Assembly: GCA_903825095.1 (NCBI GenBank)
Contig: CAIJZF010000350.1
Coordinates: forward strand, 1-10,222
DNA from: an uncultured Bacteroidota bacterium
GTDB taxonomy: Bacteria > Bacteroidota > Bacteroidia > Chitinophagales > Chitinophagaceae
Direction of reading: 5' to 3'
Length of the DNA: 10,222 nucleotides
The position numbers were made by a program, and so were the translations under genes. Shown one piece after another: positions 7,046 through 10,222 of the stretch. Positions within the stretch are counted from its first letter, which is position 1; each line of letters opens with the position of its first letter. Below the pieces are notes generated by a model that was not told the DNA's origin, did no database searches, and saw nothing but the letters and a program-made list of their open reading frames with translations.

Positions 7046-7393
7046 ATGAAAATCAGATCTTATCAAGTTCATTTATTGGCACTTATATTTATGATGGTTG
7101 TGATTGCTTGTTCAAAAAATGCAGCAACAGATACCCCTGTAGCAGCTACTTGTGATTCCAATACAAGCTTTAGTAAAACTATATTGCCACTATTTAATAG
7201 TTCTTGTAATACAAGTGGTTGTCATGATGAAAATAATGCGGCACCTTTGAATAATTTTCAGGTAGTACATGATAATGCAAGTCAAATTAAAGCATCTATA
7301 GCATCTGGCAGAATGCCTAAGGGTAAAACCTTAGCAGTAGCCGATAAAAATGCAATTTTCTGTTGGATAGATAATGGAGCTAAGAATAATTAA
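7046..7393 (+). CDS. Small cytochrome c-like lipoprotein with CX4CH motif
   Basis: A 115-residue predicted lipoprotein. The signal MKIRSYQVHLLALIFMMVVIAC ends in a VIAC lipobox (Cys22). I chose ATG 7046 because it gives this signal; the open frame reaches back through the terminator into the preceding gene, but that part is not protein-like. The mature part has CNTSGCH at 54-60, a CX4CH variant of the CX2CH haem-attachment site, and Met90 in GRMPKG as a candidate distal ligand. It ends CWIDNGAKNN, like small Bacteroidota and planctomycete cytochrome c-type domains. Cys36 and Cys106 flank the domain and could form a disulphide. A role as a membrane-anchored electron-transfer protein is likely but unproven. 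Its position after the receptor and beta-helix genes suggests a link, although a terminator intervenes. Confidence 0.8.
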   Translation: MKIRSYQVHLLALIFMMVVIACSKNAATDTPVAATCDSNTSFSKTILPLFNSSCNTSGCHDENNAAPLNNFQVVHDNASQIKASIASGRMPKGKTLAVADKNAIFCWIDNGAKNN

Positions 7394-7803
7394 ATATATT
7401 CTTCTACAAATTTTTCGCAGTAATCTTTAATTAAAGACCTTACAGTCCTAAACTGTTCATTAATTTCATCATCCGTGCCAACAGCCTTGGCGGGGTCTGG
7501 AAAATTATAATGTAATTTAACGGCCTTGGTAGGAAAATATGGGCATCGCTCTTTAGCGTTATCGCATACGGTAATTACATAATCAAAATCAATACCGAAG
7601 TATTCTGTGATATTATTAGAGGTATGATCTGAGATATCAATACCAATTTCTTTCATAGTAGCTATGGCTTTTGGGTTCACGCCATGCGTTTCTACACCTG
7701 CAGAATAGACATTGGCCTTGCCCGCAGTCATGCTAGCTAAAAATCCATGGGCTATTTGACTTCTGCAACTATTGCCTGTACATAATACTAAAATATTTTT
7801 CAT
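7390..7803 (-). CDS. arsC: Arsenate reductase, thioredoxin-coupled type
   Basis: A 137-residue cytoplasmic enzyme of the low-molecular-weight phosphatase fold that reduces arsenate to arsenite using thioredoxin. The P-loop is CTGNSCR at residues 8-14, with nucleophile Cys8 and Arg14. Cys80 and Cys87 (VCDNAKERCP) complete the three-cysteine relay, equivalent to Cys10, Cys82 and Cys89 of S. aureus pI258 ArsC. Asp103 in FPDPA is the expected general acid. These extra cysteines separate it from ordinary tyrosine phosphatases. I chose the internal ATG at 7803 because homologues start MKxILVLCTG; an ATG at 7827 would add eight residues. No arsR, acr3 or arsB is nearby, so it appears outside an ars operon in this window. 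Its stop overlaps that of the convergent cytochrome-like gene. The ald terminator upstream implies a promoter of its own within about 50 bases. Confidence 0.9.
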   Translation of the reverse strand: MKNILVLCTGNSCRSQIAHGFLASMTAGKANVYSAGVETHGVNPKAIATMKEIGIDISDHTSNNITEYFGIDFDYVITVCDNAKERCPYFPTKAVKLHYNFPDPAKAVGTDDEINEQFRTVRSLIKDYCEKFVEEYI

Positions 7804-7852
7804 AAACTTATTATATAGAAAGTTCAATTAAAATTAATTCATTTTAGAACAT

Positions 7853-7886
7853 AAAAAAGCCCAGTCTTTTGAAGGACCAGGCTTTT
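7853..7886 (-). terminator. Intrinsic terminator downstream of ald
   Basis: On the minus strand the sequence forms an imperfect hairpin: AAAAGCC pairs with GGCTTTT at the base, two mismatches follow, then a short GGAC/GTCT stem. Six Ts come directly after it. It begins 22 bases after the ald stop, and so ends the ald transcript before arsC. The outer AAAAGCC/GGCTTTT arms also give a short T-run on the plus strand, but no plus-strand gene points into it closely. Confidence 0.75.
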
Positions 7887-7908
7887 AAATATCAAACCCA
7901 TTCGAATA

Positions 7909-8994
7909 CTATGCGTTGTAAGCGTCGGCTACGCCTTTATGTAAAATTTTTCCTGCTTTAATATTTAATCCTTTTGCTAAAGCTGCATTTTCAACACAGG
8001 CTTTCTCCCATCCTTTGTTGGCAATGGCAATGGCATAAGGTAAAGTAGCTTGTGTAAGTGCGCGTGTAGAAGTTTGTGGAACTGCTCCTGGCATATTGGC
8101 AACACAGTAATGCAAAATATTTTGTTCCATGTACACAGGGTTCTCATGTGTAGTTGGTTTGCAAGTTTCAATGCATCCACCTTGGTCAACAGCAACATCC
8201 ACCACTACGGTGCCTGCTTCCATTAAAGCTAAATCTACTTTCTTAATTAAATGTGGCGCCTTGGCACCATGTAATAATACGGCACCTATTACTAAATCAA
8301 CGGTTGGTAATTTTTCTTGAATTGCCATTAAGGTAGAATATTGAGTAACTACATTCGCTGGCATGACATCCGATAAATATCTTAATCTTGTTAAGTTGGT
8401 ATCCATAATAGTAACATTGGCACCTAAGCCTGCAGCCATTTTAGCGGCCTGTGTTCCTACAATACCACCACCAATAATTAAAACTTCTGCTGGTTTCACA
8501 CCTGGTACTCCTCCTAATAATTTTCCTTTGCCTCCAAATGGTTTGCCTAAATAATAAGCACCCACATTCACAGCCATTCTTCCTGCTACTTCTGACATTG
8601 GAACTAATAAAGGCAATGAACCGTCTGGTAATTCAACAGTTTCATAAGCAATACATACTGCAGCTGATTTCATCATCGCGTCAGTTAATTCTTTTGATGC
8701 TGCAAAGTGGAAATAAGTAAATAAAATTTGACCTGGTTTGATTAAAGGAAATTCCGCAGCTAAGGGTTCTTTTACTTTAATAATCATTTCAGTGGTAGTG
8801 TATACTTCTTTAGCAGTCGCTAAAATAGTGGCACCCGCTTTTATATAAGCCTCGTCTGAAAATCCTGATCCAAGACCTGCCTTGGTTTCAACATTCACTG
8901 TATGACCTTGTCTTGTAAGTGCATCCACACCTTCTGGTGTTAAACCCACTCTATACTCTTGAATCTTAATTTCTTTTGGAACTCCAATGATCAT
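7909..8994 (-). CDS. ald: Alanine dehydrogenase
   Basis: A 361-residue cytosolic NAD-dependent enzyme that reversibly deaminates L-alanine to pyruvate and ammonium, used for alanine catabolism or ammonium assimilation. It is close to full family length (about 370). The N-terminal domain starts MIIGVPKEIKIQEYRVGLTP with Arg15. Lys75 (KVKEP) and His96 (TYFHFA) match the pyruvate-binding and catalytic residues at the same numbers in the M. tuberculosis enzyme, and Asp270 (VAVDQGG) matches as well. The Rossmann glycine motif GGGIVG lies at 175-180, and MPGAVP at 301-306 is typical. No internal defect is seen. It is divergent from an Lrp/AsnC-family regulator, with 156 bases between the starts, which suggests alanine-responsive control. 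On the minus strand GATATTTG (9018-9025) matches seven of eight positions of the -7 box, but no clear -33 partner was found. Confidence 0.96.
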   Translation of the reverse strand: MIIGVPKEIKIQEYRVGLTPEGVDALTRQGHTVNVETKAGLGSGFSDEAYIKAGATILATAKEVYTTTEMIIKVKEPLAAEFPLIKPGQILFTYFHFAASKELTDAMMKSAAVCIAYETVELPDGSLPLLVPMSEVAGRMAVNVGAYYLGKPFGGKGKLLGGVPGVKPAEVLIIGGGIVGTQAAKMAAGLGANVTIMDTNLTRLRYLSDVMPANVVTQYSTLMAIQEKLPTVDLVIGAVLLHGAKAPHLIKKVDLALMEAGTVVVDVAVDQGGCIETCKPTTHENPVYMEQNILHYCVANMPGAVPQTSTRALTQATLPYAIAIANKGWEKACVENAALAKGLNIKAGKILHKGVADAYNA

Positions 8995-9017
8995 GGTATT
9001 TTGTTTTTATTTCTGTA

Positions 9018-9076
9018 CAAATATCCATTAAAAGAAAATATTCATTTAATAATGAAAATATTCAGTAAAATATCTT
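9018..9076. promoter_or_regulatory. Candidate Lrp-type operator repeats upstream of ald
   Basis: Two exact 11-base repeats, GAAAATATTCA, occur at 9034-9044 and 9054-9064, 20 bases apart or about two helical turns. Between them lies a dyad, TTCATT-N4-AATGAA (9041-9056). Degenerate copies are AAATATCCA at 9019-9027 and AAATATCTT at 9068-9076. Lrp-family proteins bind as octamers or dimers to phased AT-rich sites, so this is a credible binding region for the adjacent regulator. The copy nearest ald overlaps its possible -7 box (GATATTTG on the minus strand), which would suit repression. Function is inference. Confidence 0.5.
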
Positions 9077-9098
9077 GTTATTTTGGGTAATTAGCATA

Positions 9099-9112
9099 AA
9101 ATAACGTTATTT
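9099..9112. promoter_or_regulatory. Perfect 14-bp palindrome upstream of the lrp-like gene
   Basis: AAATAACGTTATTT is a perfect palindrome ending 38 bases before the start of the Lrp-like gene. There is no loop or T-run, so it looks like a protein-binding site rather than a terminator. Autoregulation by the Lrp-like protein is the simplest reading, but its sequence differs from the GAAAATATTCA repeats nearer ald, so a different regulator is possible. Confidence 0.4.
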
Positions 9113-9150
9113 ACACTTGAAATTAAAGCAAAAACAGAAATTATTTCTCT

Positions 9151-9609
9151 ATGGCACTTGACCCTATTGATAAGTCTATTTTAAAAATCCTACAAAAGGA
9201 TGCACTAGCCAAGCTAAAAGACATTAGCGCTGCCATTAATTTATCACTTAGCCCCACACATGATCGTATTAAAAGACTAGAGGCGGAAGGCTATATTTTA
9301 AATTATGTTACCCTGCTGGACAGAAAAAAATTAGACCTTGGTTTGGTGGTACACTGTCAGGTAACTTTAGACAAACAAACCCGTTCTCATTTTTCTGAAT
9401 TTGAAAAAACCATTGCACAGTTTCCAGAAATAACTTCCTGTAGTTTGGTTTCGGGTAGTTTTGATTATTATTTAAAATTGGTCACTAAGGATGTTGAATC
9501 GTATAATAAATTTTATCAAGAACGATTAGCAGTGCTTCCCATGGTGGCACATATTAATAGTTTATTTGTAATGGATGAAATTAAAATAACCACCGAGCTA
9601 CCACTATAA
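9151..9609 (+). CDS. Lrp/AsnC-family regulator, likely controls ald
   Basis: A 152-residue transcription factor of typical Lrp/AsnC length. Residues 3-60 form the winged helix-turn-helix: the start LDPIDKSILKILQKDALAKL is classic, and SLSPTHDRIKRLEAEGYI holds the recognition helix. Residues 65-145 form the RAM effector-binding and assembly domain, with the glycine-containing SGSFDYYLKL at 101-110 and the usual VAHINSLFVMDEIK ending. It is divergent from ald; the same pairing in mycobacteria (aldR-ald) is known to regulate ald in response to amino acids. That it acts on ald here, with alanine as effector, is inferred from position. The leader is A-rich without a Shine-Dalgarno site, and TACACTTG (9112-9119) is a seven-of-eight match to the -7 box with no good -33 partner. 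I leave the symbol blank because lrp/aldR identity is not proven. Confidence 0.92.
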   Translation: MALDPIDKSILKILQKDALAKLKDISAAINLSLSPTHDRIKRLEAEGYILNYVTLLDRKKLDLGLVVHCQVTLDKQTRSHFSEFEKTIAQFPEITSCSLVSGSFDYYLKLVTKDVESYNKFYQERLAVLPMVAHINSLFVMDEIKITTELPL

Positions 9610-9629
9610 TAATGAATTCATATTTTGAG

Positions 9630-9679
9630 TAAGTAAAATATATTTATACTTAGAATAAGTAAAATAAATGAACTAAGTA
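9630..9679. promoter_or_regulatory. Cluster of TAAGTA half-sites upstream of the PaiB-like gene
   Basis: TAAGTA occurs at 9630-9635, 9656-9661 and 9674-9679, and its complement TACTTA at 9647-9652. The middle two form a tight inverted repeat, TACTTA-GAA-TAAGTA (9647-9661). The first two also face each other as TAAGTA-N11-TACTTA. An 11-base direct repeat, TAAGTAAAATA, is shared by 9630-9640 and 9656-9666. All lie in the 95-base gap before the PaiB-like gene. An operator for that gene is the likeliest reading, though low-complexity AT sequence raises the chance background. Confidence 0.4.
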
Positions 9680-9704
9680 ATTAAATAAAAAATAAAAATC
9701 AACT

Positions 9705-10222
9705 ATGTATAATATACCTCATTTCAAAGCCAAGGACCATCAAGAAGTATTGGACTTTATGCAAGCAAACCCTTTTGTAACTATATGTGGTGTAGATGCT
9801 GAAGGATTTCCTGTGGCAACGCAGGTACCTGTTTTATTAACTATAGAGAATGATAAAATTATTATTAGTGGACATGTTATGCGTAAGCAAGAACATACCA
9901 ATGCCTTTGAAAATAGCAATAAAGTATTAGTTATTTTTTCTGGTCCATCGGCCTTTGTGAGTGCCAATTGGTATACTACCAAAAATATGGGAAGCACATG
10001 GAATTACAAGTCGGTGCAAGCCAAAGGAAGTTTAGAAATTAAAGATGAAAAGCATTTATATAATTTATTAGAAAAGCTTACCCTGCATTTTGAAAAAGAT
10101 GAGAATTCGCCTACGCAAGTAAAAAATTTATCTGCCGAATACATGGAGCAAAACATGAAAGCTATTTATTCTTTTGAAATACTAGTAAGTGATTTACAAC
10201 ATGTTTTTAAATTAAGTCAGAA
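9705..10222 (+). CDS. PaiB-like FMN-binding protein, 3' end cut off
   Basis: An open frame from ATG 9705 to the window edge gives 172 residues with no stop. The start MYNIPHFKAKDHQEVLDFMQANPFVTI, the block ISGHVMRKQEHTNAF (about 58-72) and FVSANWYTTKNMGSTWNYKSVQAKG (about 85-109) match the FMN-binding negative transcriptional regulator (PaiB) family, which has a flavin-reductase-like split barrel. Family members are about 200 residues, so perhaps 30 are missing. B. subtilis PaiB was linked to repression of sporulation and protease genes, but many relatives are uncharacterised and may be flavin- or haem-binding enzymes. It lies 95 bases after the Lrp-like gene on the same strand. No terminator is visible between them, but the TAAGTA cluster suggests separate control. 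No signal peptide is seen. Confidence 0.85.
   Translation, partial: MYNIPHFKAKDHQEVLDFMQANPFVTICGVDAEGFPVATQVPVLLTIENDKIIISGHVMRKQEHTNAFENSNKVLVIFSGPSAFVSANWYTTKNMGSTWNYKSVQAKGSLEIKDEKHLYNLLEKLTLHFEKDENSPTQVKNLSAEYMEQNMKAIYSFEILVSDLQHVFKLSQ

Noticed and set aside
7977..8720. Several short open frames on both strands within ald
   Set aside because: All are alternative frames of alanine dehydrogenase, whose motifs run without interruption across the region.
9740..9997. Minus-strand open frame of 85 codons
   Set aside because: It is antisense to the PaiB-like gene, whose plus-strand translation shows the family motifs.
1..10222. CRISPR array, tRNA, rRNA, insertion sequence or prophage
   Set aside because: No regularly spaced repeats, cloverleaf-like sequence, transposase or phage protein was seen; the repeats found are short and confined to leaders.

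Overview
The window is an AT-rich stretch of chromosomal-type DNA, very probably from a member of the Bacteroidota. A Chitinophagaceae-like relative would fit, but that is inference. The evidence is a TonB-dependent receptor with an N-terminal carboxypeptidase-regulatory-like domain, a secreted GH29 fucosidase, two lipoproteins with clear lipoboxes, A-rich leaders without Shine-Dalgarno sites, and a match to the Bacteroidota -7 promoter box (TAnnTTTG). No RNA genes, CRISPR array, insertion sequence or phage gene is visible. No gap between genes exceeds about 160 bases.

Left part (1-1075): the 5' end of an unidentified minus-strand gene lies at the window edge. It is followed by a small minus-strand membrane protein of the CBU_0592 type and a divergent beta-class carbonic anhydrase with complete zinc ligands.

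Centre (1090-7393, all plus strand): a secreted alpha-L-fucosidase (GH29) is followed by a TonB-dependent outer-membrane receptor, an acidic lipoprotein with a probable parallel beta-helix fold, and a small lipoprotein with an atypical CX4CH haem-binding motif. The receptor and the beta-helix lipoprotein are 39 bases apart and look like one operon. A strong intrinsic terminator separates them from the cytochrome-like gene, whose start lies only about 20 bases beyond it. The leaders of the fucosidase and the receptor share a dyad, ATGTT-N9-GTAACAT, which may link their regulation. No SusD homologue is present, so this is not a standard polysaccharide utilisation locus.

Right part (7390-10222): a thioredoxin-type arsenate reductase (arsC, minus) ends tail to tail on the cytochrome-like gene, and both stop codons lie in one TTAA. 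Upstream of arsC on the minus strand is alanine dehydrogenase (ald), with its own terminator. Divergent from ald is an Lrp/AsnC-family regulator, an arrangement like the aldR-ald pair of mycobacteria. The ald-lrp intergenic region holds repeats and a palindrome that are plausible operators. The window ends inside a PaiB-like FMN-binding protein gene, preceded by a cluster of TAAGTA half-sites.

Most genes here are recognisable housekeeping or accessory functions. The parts most worth following up are the receptor/beta-helix/CX4CH lipoprotein cluster, whose substrate is unknown, and the unannotated regulatory motifs.
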